From: Epiperipatus broadwayi
Taxonomy: Eukaryota; Onychophora; Udeonychophora; Euonychophora; Peripatidae
DNA: 64,000 nucleotides
Assembly (NCBI GenBank): GCA_028023455.1
Contig: JAQFVV010000284.1
Span: 1,068,246-1,132,245, forward strand
Direction: 5' to 3'
Part shown: in pieces, positions 50,787 to 62,349 of the stretch
Position numbering within the stretch: position 1 is the first letter of the stretch
Layout of the letters: each line of letters opens with the position of its first letter
Notes under the pieces: model-generated
The model's database searches: none
Seen by the model: only the letters and a program-made list of their open reading frames with translations
Told to the model about the DNA's origin: nothing
Translations under genes and position numbers: made by a program

Positions 50787-51066
50787 TTTCTTTCAAACAT
50801 AGAAATCAACATTTTAAAAGTAGTTTAGTGTGTGCGATAGTCAACCCCCCTTCATTACATAATAATATGCTATAATTTTAAATAAAGCACACACAGATCT
50901 CTCTCTATAAATGTTAAATTTAAGCCATACAGTTATTAATCTCTCTAAATAAAGCTTTTTTAACTTTTCCTAAATTTTAAAAAAAATTTTACTTGGAAAT
51001 AGTTAAGAAACTAATCCTACTATTTATTTCCCCATCATTAGTTTTTTTGACAAAAGAAACTAAGGG

Positions 51067-51068
51067 TT

Positions 51069-51150
<82 letters not shown>

Positions 51151-51157
51151 ATATATT
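51067..51157. repeat. (TA)n microsatellite
   Basis: About 45 TA units with one TT interruption, following GGTTACAA. Confidence 0.9.
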
Positions 51158-51159
51158 GA

Positions 51160-52030
51160 TCTCAAAAATGTTGGGTGCTACCACTGAGTAGAAATTATAG
51201 ATTAGTACAAAAAATGTACAAATTTTAATTATCTCAATTCTATGAGTAAGAAAAAAAATATTAAATATTTCTGTGTGTGTGTGTTTATCTAGGGATAATA
51301 TTTAGTTTAATAAATGATTAGTGATAATCATTATTGTATTAATCTATAGTGTGCTCTATCATATTTGTGGGTGCTATAAGTTTGACACTAGTAAATCAAA
51401 ATATAATTATTTTCTATTGTTAAGGAATGAACATTTGTTGGAGATATATGTGAGAGACAATAGACTGAGCTGATGATCATCGTGAGTTGAGCACGAAATA
51501 AATTTTGGGTATAATTTGGCTTTTAAAAATATCTTTACTTATATACTCGGAAAAAAAATTGATGACATGGAGATTATTAAGTAACTCTATAAAAAGTTAT
51601 TTCATAACTTAAATATAAAAATTCGAGAAACAATAAAAATGAATTGCCAGTTTTTTTCAATGTTCTAATCCTTGTTAATTTTTTTTTTTTTAAATGCAAA
51701 TTAAATTCTTAAAAGTTATATCAAAAAAGCAAAAATAAAAAATCACATAATATACTTTAAAAAATTATAATAATTTTATATTGAAAAGAACCAAGTCTTA
51801 TTATTTGGAGAATGATAAATGATCCTTACCCCACCAATCCTGATAAGTAGAGCAATAATTATCACTAATCATTTATTAAACGCAACGTTTTCTCTAGTTT
51901 AGATATACAATTTAAACTTTAGCTAAATATTATATCAGGTTCTTTTAATTAAACATATACACATGAAGTAATTCAAATTTATTTCTATTTTCCCATGTGT
52001 AATATTTTTATAGATGTGCTTGATAATCTC
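51160..52030. other. Gene-free AT-rich stretch
   Basis: No frames, repeats or RNA genes seen. AT-rich with A and T runs. Confidence 0.3.
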
Positions 52031-53640
52031 TACACGATCAAGAAAAGTTTTGATCCAAGCAAACCAAAAAAAAATACAAGAGTTTATGAAATAAACCAAT
52101 AGAAAAAATGACATTACAAGTACTAACTAGAATAAGTAAGCAGAAGACAAAAATTCTAGAAAGGAATGTATTGGAATGGATTTGGAAAAAATCGTCCAAA
52201 GATATGACGATAGTAGTAAAAGTATACTGTAAGAAAATATGCACAGTATTATAGAAAGAATTGAGAAATTTTAAGATAGAGAAGTATAGAAAACATGAAT
52301 TGAAAAACAATTTCAAGTTATTATACCAGAAGAAAATCAGTTTTTGCGTTATCCAAGAGAATGTAATTTAAATCCTGAAAGAGATCGTTAATACAATAAT
52401 TTTTTTTTAAAAAGTTGCTTAAGCAAAAGACGAAGTGGATTAAAAATTGATAAAAGAACGAGAAAGTGATAAAAGTAATATAAAAAAAATTAGACCAGAA
52501 AAAATTTGTAAGAGTGATGCCAATGAGATAAAAAATGTCAGAAGTACTAAAATGAATATTAGCATAAATTAATTTTTAAAAATCCCAGTTTACAAAGGTA
52601 AAGCAGGAATACATGGCAAGCCTAGAAAAAGCAGAGCATGTGGCGGTAATATATAAGTATTTCCAAGATATCCATAAAAATGATAAATCTCATTAACTAA
52701 CTACCAACATCATAAACGGAAAATATAAAGTTTAACTCAAAAAGGTTTTAGATAGCAGAGCAATAGGAAAAGATGTTATCATGTGATGCAGGAAATGGTT
52801 CATATTGGGAGTAGTGAAAGCTACACTCAGTTCTTTAGAAATCAAGTTGAAAAATGAAAGTCACTAACTGCCTGTTAATAATAACTAAAAGAAGTCATCA
52901 ACATGAGTTTGCAAAATCAAAAAGGTGGGGGGGGAGCAAATAAGTAGTCCACTGAACAAGATATCCAATAGGACTAAAATAATGTTATTATTGAATGTAG
53001 GAAAATGTACAATCCATTTCTAAATTCTGATTATACTAGTGAAATAGAAATTGAAGCATAGGTAGATTCAAAGCCAAGTGATAATACTGGTATAAGGAAA
53101 AAGAAAATTCAATCCATCATGAAGAAAGAAGCTGTGATCCCAAGTTATTATAGAACATATACTAAATCAACATAAATGATAATATTGTGTAAAACAGAAA
53201 ATGTATGTGTGCAGATATAAAGAATGAACTTATATAGGTGATAACACTCTTGATGATGAGGAACCTATGAAAAGAACTGATTGTTTACCGAATATTAAAT
53301 ATACAGTATGAAATTAAATATAAAATTAAAGATATATACATTCTTGTGGACAATTACATAAAATATGTAATAAAACAACATAAAAAATAAATAAGAGTAA
53401 AATAAATAATATTAAATAACCACAAATGTGATATAGAAATCAAAAAAATACTGTGAAGCCAGCCAAGTGCTGAGTAAAATAAAACATAGATTTTTTTGAA
53501 AAAGCCAAAAATGTGATAGTAGCAAAAGAAAACCAATATTAAAAATTCAATGAAATTATTAGCATCTGGAGGAATGGCATCTAAATGCATTTCGTAGATG
53601 ATGCCATTTTGGCCCACTTTTAGATCTTATGAATTTATAA
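52031..53640 (+). other. Possible decayed element, purine-rich on the + strand
   Basis: The + strand is rich in AAG/GAA/GAT and reads as Lys/Glu/Ser-rich peptide pieces broken by frequent stops, unlike the surrounding sequence. A polypurine run GGTGGGGGGGGAGC lies near 52925. This could be the carcass of a retroelement read on the + strand, but no domain can be named. The hydrophobic minus-strand frames (52316-52038 and 53617-53354) are its shadow. Confidence 0.35.
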
Positions 53641-53756
53641 AACATAATAATGAATAACAGTATTCCAAAGACTGATCATATTTAATGAGTATCACAGTTT
53701 TGACTTCTTATAATAAGCTTATGGTTCATGACATTCATTTTCATGCAATGATAAAC

Positions 53757-53766
<10 letters not shown>

Positions 53767-53792
<26 letters not shown>

Positions 53793-53841
53793 CTCTTAAA
53801 AGGTCACTATATATATATATATATATATAGTGACCTTTTAA
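53767..53841. repeat. (TA)n tracts; second one inside a perfect palindrome
   Basis: A 26-bp TA run is followed by TTAAAAGGTCAC, 22 bp of TA, and GTGACCTTTTAA. The 46 bases at 53796-53841 are a perfect inverted repeat around the TA tract. Confidence 0.9.
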
Positions 53842-53844
53842 TTA

Positions 53845-55560
53845 GGCCACTGTATTAAATATTCCAAAATTTTGAATTTTTAAGGTAGATCTGTCATTAA
53901 TAGCTTAATAAATGATTTTAAACAGAAACTGTTCCACATACACTAGAAAATCTGCTTGAGTGGAGAAGAGATTTCAAACACATTGTAGGATTTTATGGTG
54001 ACAAAATAGTAATCTAACAGTATTATTATTAATTTGGGATTATAAATATGTTTGCTATTTTATTATTATTGAATAGTAATTGGAAAGATTAAATTTATAA
54101 ATCTTGTAAATAATAATTGTAGTCAATTCCTTAAGCATATTTTTATAGTGAATTAAAACAGTATTGAATATTCTGGGTAATTATCAAAAATAAAGGTAGA
54201 TGGAGTAAGATTAATTGTATGCACACTGTCATGTTATTAGTTTATTTTAATTGTACCACAATCCCATGTAATGCAAGGGTTTGTAGGAGTGGGGGTCTAT
54301 CAAGAATGAAAAATACTTCCAGATCTAACATTAAAAAAAATTAAAGAAAGAGCTGAAAATAACAACCTTGGGGATTGAACTGAACAAGATTATAAAATAG
54401 TGACTGTTTAAAAACATGGAATAATAACTTTTACTCGTATAATTCTAACTGCTCTTCCATTGATTTATAATTCCTGGGATTTATACTGGAAAGGAAAAAT
54501 GAGAGCCATATTGGGAATCAATTGTCTAATCAAATATGACTTCAAACTCAAGATTAAACTAGAAAGTGTAAGCATGAACTTTTATTTTATTTGTGTCAAT
54601 CAGTTTTATTTATATATTTAAAAATGATGCATGAATTATTTAGAATGGCAAAGAAAAGAAAAAAAAATGTTTTTGTGCACTCTTTATAAATAAAAAAGAA
54701 AATACGTTTTCTGGTCAATTATAATCTTAATAGAAATATAATCAAGAACAATTTTGGACGAAACTTTTAAGTTTTAAGTCAAAATAAGTAAAAATCACTT
54801 TAATAGTATAAAGTTTAATCAATTTAAAAAGAAAAAAAAATGTGTGGACTTATTTCCTATTCTTACTAAAGAAGAAAAATCGTCTGATAATTTTGTTTTA
54901 GTGCAATTTTGCTTAGTTATTAAAAGTGGAAATATTACAGTATTATAAATGCCCAAGGATATCATATTTATAATTGCTAATGATTGAATAAATTCTTTTT
55001 AGTATTATTAAAAAACATATTAAAATTTACTGATAGAGATAAATAAATAAATATCTACTTCTTAATCTATATTGTAGAATGTGAAAAATAACAATAGTTT
55101 TAAATGTTTTAAAAATGCCAAGATCATTCTAAAATTATTCCAGATATTACCACAGGTAGAAAAAAATCAATAAGTGATTTTAAAAAGTTTGTCTTGTTGA
55201 CCATAACAAACCTATAGTTTCATTTTAAGGAAAATTGTCTGCAGAAAATGTGAATAAACATGGTATTGTTATTTTGTGCTACACGGTTTTGGAAATGTTT
55301 GATTTTGTTTCACTGTACTAGGATTAACTATAATAATAAAAATATAGGGATATATTACTCATAAAATGTTTTGCCCATGATGTCAGTTTCCCTTGTCAGT
55401 TAGCTCATAAGAATGGAACAAACTTTGAACTGAAAGAAATGAAATAAAATGGGACAAAAATGTTCTTTTTTTTTTATTAGTCATGTTTAGTATTATAATA
55501 TACTGTTTGCAATATGTTATTGAGGGATATTTTTTGTAGTATGAATATTTGTTTACTTTA
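53845..55560. other. Gene-free AT-rich stretch
   Basis: A slightly less AT-rich part at about 54240-54580 reads on the + strand as short peptide segments with stops and might be a retroelement remnant. I could not assign it. The rest is plain sequence. Confidence 0.3.
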
Positions 55561-55566
55561 AGGACA

Positions 55567-55574
55567 GATAAATG

Positions 55575-55605
<31 letters not shown>

Positions 55606-55617
55606 CTGTACAGATAA

Positions 55618-55651
<34 letters not shown>
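55567..55651. repeat. Duplicated palindromic (TA)n at the LTR-element insertion site
   Basis: ACAGATAAATG, a TA run, TTTATCTGT, then again ACAGATAAATG and a second TA run. The first half is a palindrome. The LTR retrotransposon starts directly at the end of the second TA run, so its target was TA-repeat DNA. Confidence 0.85.
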
Positions 55652-55654
<3 letters not shown>

Positions 55655-58600
55655 AACATAATTAAAGATGGTTCAAAAGATATAGATTCCAAAATATTCA
55701 GTATATTATTATAAGCAAATTATTAATAACAAGTATTATAACTCAGGTATATGAAATCACGTGAGGTGAGTACACTAGTAATTCAATAAAATATAACTCA
55801 GGTATACAGACAGTAGATCTTGTCCACTTTCATTTCTTGGTTTGATGTTAAGTGCATGTTTAAACAAATACTAAGTGAATATGGTCTAGAAGGGCGCCAC
55901 TAGATTATCTGAATCTAGACACGGTTATATCTAATAACCTTTCACATGTACCAGGTTTGAATCCCCTTTTTTTGGTACTTTATTTCTAATAAAAATGGAA
56001 GATTTTGCTTTTCGAGCCATATCAGTATACGCACTAATATTTAGGTAAAAGTAAAACATCTATAAACCAAAGTGGAGTATATTAGACATAAATCATTTCT
56101 TAGATCTTAACATAACAAATGTGTTTCAATATTTTTATAAGTTTACTAGCTCAGATTATATATAACTAATTTAGGATGGCAATTCACTCATCCTTGTATG
56201 AAATAGATGACGGGATGTGGTTATAATAATACTAAGAAATCACTAAATATTATAAAATCAATATTTATTTATGGCCTTTAAACAGCTCATTAATTAAAAT
56301 GTTGATGACGATGATGATGATGATAATAATAACGATAATGACAAGGGTTTCAACTACAGCTCTAGGACTAAGCCTAAACATAAAACTAATTTTTATAAAG
56401 AAATTCATAATTATTGCTTAATTTTAGCATACTTACTTATATCTTAAATAACTAATATTCAACCATTGATGATGAATAATCACACTTAACAAAGACTACA
56501 CTTAATGAAATATATATGCCTCGTTTAATAAAACAAACTAATATTTATTACTGCATTTCTAACATATATATAAAAATTTCTAGATAAACATGAAAATTGA
56601 CATGAATAATAATAACAATAATAATTGATTATACAACAATCCTCAGATTAATTTCAAGTTCTTCCCCCATTCCCTTCAAATGTATTTTGTATTAAGTTGG
56701 ATGTCACATTGACCATGATTTTCACTCCATGAGAAAAGTATTTCAAGAAAAAAAAATATTATCTGCTCATTAGCATACATACTTTATAAATCTAATATGT
56801 AAGTAGAATGTTAAAAAAAAAATGTTAATAGAATTGAAAGAGCAAGTTTTAGAAACAAGTTTTAAATTATTTTCTCCCCCTCTCTTCTACCTCTGAAATG
56901 CTATACTTGACTTGAAACAAAATAATCTAATATTCTAATACTACTTATTACTTCACATTCACTCGCAATTATACACATATAAAAATATTATTATGTATGT
57001 GCGTGTTTTATCCCATAATAAAATATTATTTAAAACCAACATAACTAAAATCATAATACCATAAAAAAAAATGTTTACACATTAATATTTTTCATAACTG
57101 TAAAATTAATAAACAAATAATTTTGATACATTCAAGATCATTTATGAAGCTCAAAGTTATTATTAGTAAGACATTCTTGTTTTTAATCGATCTGAATAGT
57201 CTTTAAAAGTTCTTTAAATAAAATCTACCACTTTATTGCTAAAATGTTTATATAGACTCTGATATCATAAAGAAAATAGATATAAAAAGTCATATTACCG
57301 ATCTTTTGTTTGTGGCAAATTTCCAAGGGTTCAAACTTGTCTTGTATAATGTCTATATTTCTGCAGCTACCATTTCCGTTTTACGTGAGAACAATCTCTT
57401 TCTTGAGGTGTATAACTATTTGATGATGATGACTCTATTGAGGTTATTTGCTTTAGTGGACAATTTGGAAATCATTATATTAATTTTTCTTCTCTTCCTG
57501 TCAAGCATGTGGATGAAATACAGCAGTTGTTTTCACATTTATAAATTTTCTTGAGTTTAAAATCAGTTGTTGTAACAATTAATTGGTTTTGATGATTAAT
57601 ATTTATCAGTAGATTAACTCATCTTCTTTAAATGCAGGTGAATGCTTTCTTCCTTCTATTAAAAACATCTTATTTCTCTGGTCAGTTGAAAGGTGTAGAA
57701 TATTATTTTAGACACAACATCTTTTCTTTCCTATGTGATGTGCAGCTTCCCCCAGATGGTCCGGCAAAGATGGGACATACATATAATTTTTCTAGCCAGT
57801 CATTTCTTATATTTTCAATATTCAATTTAATAGTCTAATAATCTGAATCATAATCACAATAATAATAATTCTTCAAGACAGCTTTTTATATCCAATTTTT
57901 AGCTAACTTAACCAATCAGAGATAGTGTCACTTGCTATTTTTGGACAAATTCGTTTTAATTAGATCTCTAATTTATTTTCAACTGAAAAGTTTAATCCTT
58001 TTTTCAGACACTTTTGTTTAAAAAAAATAGACTTAATCCTTATTTCCTTTCTTTTTTTTACATCTAGGTAACATTTCAAATTTTTGAGCTTCCTTCTTTA
58101 GATCTTAAGATAAGACAATTTCAAAATTAGAGTTCTCACCCAGATTAAGCTCCCAAAGTGACAAACAATCATTTACGAAAACAAAATTGCCACAAAAATA
58201 GATATCTGATTCAACAGATTTCCTCTTTTAACATAAAATTGTACAAAAAAATAATTTGACAGATTTAACCCTTCCTTTTCTTTCAATGTTTAATAAATGT
58301 AAATTTTTGTATGTAATGTACACACATACTTCATTGTTTCAAATCATTCATAAACTAATATTAAATAATATAATTGCTAGCTTAGTAATTATAACCCTAT
58401 TATTTAATTAAATCTGTAACTTTTAAATCCCAATTACAATTATAGAAAAGCAAAATAGAAGTATAGAATAAGATATTAGAATTGATCAAGCATAAGTTAA
58501 TTTTAAAGAAAGTTAAAATGTTGAATATTTGAAATATAAAACAATTAAATAGCTTACACATACACTGCCTATGCGTATGCATTATAACTTTGCTTTTTAA

Positions 58601-58852
58601 CAGAAAAACTAAATATTAAATAGTTTAAATGTGTGTATTACCTTTCTATCAACACACAAACAAATAAAGCATATAATTGTTGACCCACTCTCTCTCTGTT
58701 TAAAGCTTTTAGAACTGGACCTTGTAGGGTTTAAACTTGGATGCCCTACAACTTCCTTTATGGTTATATAAAAATGTGATGATGATTTTGGTTTACCTTT
58801 TCTACATGCACATTACTATACATTTAGCTAGTGACTAAATTGTAATGGCACA
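55652..58852 (-). repeat. 3' LTR of the retrotransposon (complete)
   Basis: Bases 55652-57275 are repeated in direct orientation from 62350 to the window end, with roughly 35-40 differences (about 2%), so the two are an LTR pair. In the element's sense (- strand) I place its start at 58852 (TGTGCCATTACA...), because a polypurine tract lies immediately outside, and its end at 55652 (...TTATGTTACA). The ends are the TG...CA pair expected of LTRs. Length is then about 3.2 kb, unusually long. The section 57276-58852 cannot be checked against the partner, which leaves the window. Short frames within it (57306-57838 +, 58582-58400 -) have no domain. Confidence 0.8.
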
Positions 58853-58868
58853 ACTCCCCCCCCTTCGG
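58853..58868 (-). promoter_or_regulatory. Polypurine tract (plus-strand primer)
   Basis: On the - strand this reads CCGAAGGGGGGGGGAGT directly before the proposed LTR start TGTGCC. The position (156 bases after the integrase-tail stop) and purity fit the RNase-resistant primer for second-strand synthesis. Confidence 0.7.
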
Positions 58869-59008
58869 ATAAAATCATCAGCACCTTTGTTTTAACTATA
58901 TTTAATAAAGAAAATTCTAATTAATAAAATACACTAATAATAATAAACACACTGGTAAATATCATATTTTTCATTAGAAAACTTATTTATTTGGAGATCT
59001 TTGCCAAG

Positions 59009-59396
59009 CTACTCTGCTGAAGGATAAGGGATCAAACTCCTAGCATTATAGGTTCCCTTGTTCCCATCAAGAGCAGCAAGCATAAAAGCATTCTCTCCTA
59101 TTTTCTTGGTAATTTGGAATGGCTTTTTCTTTTCAAACCATATTGTGGTCTGCATAAAAATGCACCTGTACATCCAGTCCCTTTTTAATATTTTCATTTT
59201 TCATCATGACTGGGTATTTATAAAACATATCTGGAGGAATTATTTTATATAACCTCCTATTACAAACTTTATTTAGAAATATGGACTCTTGGTACCTTAT
59301 ATAATATGCCTTGAAGTTTTTCAGAGAGATTGACTCTCTATACCATACATACTTTATCTTTAAACTTTTTTTAGAAAGATTGACTCTCTGTACCAT
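59009..59396 (-). pseudogene. Integrase C-terminal remnant
   Basis: The last coding piece of the LTR element, in two registers. The frame 59396-59133 carries PPDMFYKYPVMMKNE, and the frame 59197-59009 (62 codons) carries WFEKKKPFQITKKIGENAFM and ends near RSLIPYPSAE. The P-F-x-I-x-KKIG-x-NA-x-x-L then L-x-PY pattern is that of the C-terminal end of Ty3/gypsy Pol, after the integrase core. A one-base shift around 59150 breaks it. The integrase core (HHCC, DDE) is missing altogether. Upstream in the same element is the tandem-repeat ORF, downstream the polypurine tract. Confidence 0.65.
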
Positions 59397-59665
59397 ATAT
59401 AATTCATTCTTAAATCTTCCAGAGAGTTGATTCTCTGGGCCACATATAATTTATTTTTAAATTTTCTAGAAAGGTTGACTCTTTGTACCAAATATAAGGC
59501 ACACTTAAATTTTCCAGAGCATTTAAATTTTTCAGAGAGATTGATTCTCTGTATGAGATATAATGGACATTTAAACTCTTCAGAGAGATTGACTCTCTGT
59601 ACCAGATATAATTTATGTTTGACTTCTCCAGAGCAGTTGAATTTTTCGGAGAGATAGATTCTCTT
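59285..59665 (-). repeat. ~48-bp tandem repeat array, partly in frame
   Basis: About seven to eight units carry the core AGAGAGATTGACTCTCTGTA (itself a small hairpin, AGAGAG/CTCTCT) and an ATATAAT segment. Spacing is mostly 48 bases, with some units enlarged by about 18. On the - strand the units encode 16-residue repeats of the type YIWYRESISLKSLNVH, YISYRESISLKNLN, YIWYKESTFLENLK. The array lies exactly where protease, reverse transcriptase and integrase core should be. Confidence 0.85.
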
Positions 59666-60162
59666 AATTTTATCACCTCATCTGGTGCATGGAGTTTTTC
59701 CTCCAACTCTCTTTTCCTTCTTTTCACTTCATGATCTATCCCAATTGGCTCTCTGGCCATCTCCTCATGTACTTTCTTTACTGGGAGATTTGGTATTATG
59801 GCTACTATCGGCCTTTCTACTTCTTTTTCACCTTGTGGATTTTTAACTAAAGTAGGCATCCTTTTCTCTGACTGACTCTGTTCTGAGCTATCCCTACAGT
59901 CATCTGGACTGGTGCTACCATTGCTCTGCCCTGAATTTAGGTTTGACTGATCCTGCAGCTTTACATTAATATGATCTTTTAATTCCCCTATTTTATGGTA
60001 GAGATCATCCATCTTGGGGTTCGTGTATTCCACAACATAGGCCTTCTGGTTCTCCTCAACCTTTTCCAACATAACACCCAATTCATGTTGATTCATTCTG
60101 GGTCCCTCTTCTAAAGAACTTGACTTGTCCCTTTTTACTATCTCCTCCCTAAAGCTATCCAT
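59410..60162 (-). CDS. LTR-element ORF: Gag-like charged region plus 16-residue repeats
   Basis: A 250-codon frame. Residues 1-85 are charged and helical in character (MDSFREEIVKRD ... YHKIGELKDHI). Residues ~86-155 are Ser/Glu/Pro-rich and basic (KRRKRELEEK at 148-157). From about 165 to the end it consists of the repeat YIWYRESISLK-type units. No capsid, CCHC zinc knuckle, protease (DTG) or RT motif is visible. It overlaps the upstream frame by 25 bases in the -1 register around GGAAAACGAATGG, which could be a programmed frameshift or a lost base. It probably continues the Gag-like protein. The ATG at 60162 may not be a real start. Confidence 0.55.
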   Translation of the reverse strand: MDSFREEIVKRDKSSSLEEGPRMNQHELGVMLEKVEENQKAYVVEYTNPKMDDLYHKIGELKDHINVKLQDQSNLNSGQSNGSTSPDDCRDSSEQSQSEKRMPTLVKNPQGEKEVERPIVAIIPNLPVKKVHEEMAREPIGIDHEVKRRKRELEEKLHAPDEVIKLRESISPKNSTALEKSNINYIWYRESISLKSLNVHYISYRESISLKNLNALENLSVPYIWYKESTFLENLKINYMWPRESTLWKI

Positions 60163-60479
60163 TCGTTTTCCAATTCTTTCCTAAGGTTTTGGTTCATCTG
60201 TACACACTCATTGGCCATGCTTCCCTTAACTTCTCGTATTTCCTTTTCTAAGCCACTAAACTTATTTTTCATAGTGAGGGTTTGATCTACACAGCTCAAG
60301 GTGGCTTCCTTATATGAGTCCACTTTGGCTATCACCTCCTCTAATCTGATACTAATTCCTGCAGAAGTTATTTCAGCATTCTTTTCTATGCATTCTGATA
60401 TGGATTGGGAGACCAACCCATGGACCTCATTCCTAACTAACTCAATCTCTTTCTTATTTTCTTCAATAGACTGCTCCAT
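60138..60479 (-). CDS. LTR-element Gag-like coiled-coil, middle part
   Basis: A 113-codon frame in the same register as 61145-60495, separated from it only by a TAG (60497-60495) and a few codons. The product is Glu/Lys/Ile-rich (EENKKEIELVRNEVHGLV at 5-22, LEKEIREVKGSM at 77-88), typical of a coiled coil. With the upstream frame it looks like one protein interrupted by an amber codon. The start at 60479 is only the first ATG after the stop. It passes to the next frame by a -1 shift at its 3' end. Confidence 0.55.
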   Translation of the reverse strand: MEQSIEENKKEIELVRNEVHGLVSQSISECIEKNAEITSAGISIRLEEVIAKVDSYKEATLSCVDQTLTMKNKFSGLEKEIREVKGSMANECVQMNQNLRKELENEWIALGRR

Positions 60480-60494
60480 TTGAGCCTTTAAGGA

Positions 60495-61145
60495 CTACAG
60501 TCCCTGACAGCCCTCCTGTTTGGTGACTTCCATAGATCTACACACTCCTTCTATCCTCTCCTCTAAGGATGCAAATCTATTTTTACACTCTATGTTGGAT
60601 TTTTCAATTCTAGTTTCCAAAGCCACGATCATCCAGCTGTTATTTTCACTAGAGTTATCTATCTGGGCTTTGAGATCTTCTCTCAAACTTTCTATTCCTT
60701 GCTTACTATCTTCTCTTAGACTCTCTATACTTTTCTCCATCTTTTGTTCTAGATTTACCATACTTTTATTATTATTATCTTCTCTTAGACTTTCTATATT
60801 TTGCTTACTATCTTCTCTTAGACTTTCTATATTTTGCTTACTATCTTCTCTTAGACTTTCTATATTTTTAAGTAACTGCCTCATCATTAATTTCATGTCT
60901 GAGAGTTCTTTATTTTCTATCTGAATCTGGCCAAATTCCGGCTCCTCATCTACTTCCACACTTAAGGCTGTATTATTGCTACTAACATTAAAGGCATCTT
61001 CCTCTACTTCCTTTCTTTCCTTTTGTGTTTGTTTTAAGAAAACCTCCCCATTCTCTTCTTCAGTATGAAAATAATCACTGATTCCTGGTATTGGGGCACC
61101 TTCCTCTTCCATAACCTCTTCCATACTATTATTTAGTTCACTCAT
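60495..61145 (-). CDS. LTR-element Gag-like coiled-coil protein, N-terminal part
   Basis: A 216-codon frame, first ATG at 61145, about 1.2 kb inside the primer-binding site, the expected place for gag. Residues 1-85 are acidic. Residues ~88-165 hold repeats of an 11-residue unit (NIESLREDSKQ, with IESLREDNNNKSMV and IESLREDLKAQ variants), which predicts a right-handed hendecad coiled coil. The 33-bp DNA repeat is visible at 60660-60870. No capsid motif is seen, so the Gag assignment rests on position and coil character. It ends at TAG 60497-60495, after which the same register is open again. Likely role: assembly of retrotransposon particles. Confidence 0.65.
   Translation of the reverse strand: MSELNNSMEEVMEEEGAPIPGISDYFHTEEENGEVFLKQTQKERKEVEEDAFNVSSNNTALSVEVDEEPEFGQIQIENKELSDMKLMMRQLLKNIESLREDSKQNIESLREDSKQNIESLREDNNNKSMVNLEQKMEKSIESLREDSKQGIESLREDLKAQIDNSSENNSWMIVALETRIEKSNIECKNRFASLEERIEGVCRSMEVTKQEGCQGL
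60660..60870 (-). repeat. 33-bp coding tandem repeat in the Gag-like ORF
   Basis: TCTTCTCTTAGACTTTCTAT recurs about six times (plus strand), mostly at 33-base steps. Three central units are almost identical, so they were duplicated recently. The repeat is in frame and encodes the 11-residue coil unit. Confidence 0.9.
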
Positions 61146-62329
61146 GTTATAAAACTATATATATCACATCTGTGCTTCCCTGACCATCAAAAATCTACAC
61201 ATCTTCTCCTTGTCTGACACCTATCTTTGACTAACTCACTGATTTGCTTTTCACCTTATCATGCATTACAAATACAACAAAAAAAATTTTAATATCCTTA
61301 TTTAATGAACTACACAACAATAATCTATATAGTGCATGTCTGTCTGTAATAGCCCAAATTATACATTCATCCATTCTCCTAGAAATCCGACAGATATTGA
61401 CAGTCCACAGAATAACTAGCAGTTCACAATCCTGAGATAAATAAAAGAATTCAGTCACAACACTATAATCACACAATGTATCACGAGCAGTCAGAAGATC
61501 CTCCCAATTCAGTCACTATTAACTACTACAACCCTTGATTGAATGAAGCAAACTCTGTTGCAATAAAAGAAGTATTAAGTCTTAGGAGCTAAAATAGATA
61601 AACTATGCCTTGCTCTCTCTCTTGGAGTCTTATGTGGCAAGTATCAAGGAATGCCCTGCTTATTATAGACTACAAAAACGAAACCTTGCTCTCTCTCTTG
61701 GAGACTTATAGGCTGATATCATGGCAGGTCTGCTGTTAACTGCTTCATGATAAAATAAAGATAACATATAAATTGGGTTGGAGCAGTGAATGGGTTTGAT
61801 CATTCATAAGTTACATGAAATACATAGCATTCTCAAGGCAATGACAAAACTCTCCACTCATCATCAAAAACTGCAATCTAACCAACCAAACTCCAACGAT
61901 CAACCATCCAATCAAACCTCTAAAATCATAGACTTTTTACAAAATGAACCCCCCAAACACACATGAGACTACTATCCCATAATTTATCACTATTACTATG
62001 CCTATCCTATCTGGCAATAAATCATTTTAATGTTCCACAAAAAAAAAATTCTATTATTTATTTCACCTTTGTCTTAAGTTGTGATATTCATCTCTATTTT
62101 CAAAATTGATAAAACAAAACTAAGCTGTTTTGGCTGTACCCATTTTATCATCATCAATGAAAAATTAAATCATATTAAACATCATCATCTAACATAAGCT
62201 GTTTGGCCAAGAAAACTTTGTAAAAAATTTTACTGGAAAAAAAATTTACTAAAAAAATTTTTCTATTTTTAACCCCACATCTCCTATCATTCTCTAGACT
62301 CCCTTTTCAGGTATATGGTAAAATATCAA
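61146..62329 (-). other. 5' leader of the LTR retrotransposon
   Basis: About 1.2 kb lies between the primer-binding site and the first Gag-like ATG. It has no long frame. A CCTTGCTCTCTCTCTTGGAG string is present twice (61609 and 61685), marking a ~75-bp duplication. It may hold packaging or translation signals; none can be identified. Confidence 0.5.
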
Positions 62330-62348
62330 GCCCCCAGTTGGGCATCCA
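62330..62348 (-). promoter_or_regulatory. Primer-binding site resembling a lysine-tRNA site
   Basis: One base inside the 5' LTR edge, the - strand reads TGGATGCCCAACTGGGGGC. The familiar lysine-tRNA site is TGGCGCCCAACGTGGGGC, which matches at most positions with one extra base. Its position next to ...TTACA is what a minus-strand primer-binding site requires. Confidence 0.7.
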
Positions 62349-62349
62349 T

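Noticed and set aside
52038-53617. Hydrophobic minus-strand frames resembling membrane proteins
   Set aside because: Shadows of purine-rich, Lys/Glu-coding plus-strand sequence; hydrophobicity follows from TTT/CTT codons.
59285-59665. CRISPR-like regular repeats
   Set aside because: The 48-bp units are contiguous diverged tandem repeats with no unique spacers, inside a eukaryotic retrotransposon.
60520-60924. 134-codon plus-strand frame with repeated SLRLSI
   Set aside because: Antisense of the 33-bp coding repeat in the Gag-like ORF.
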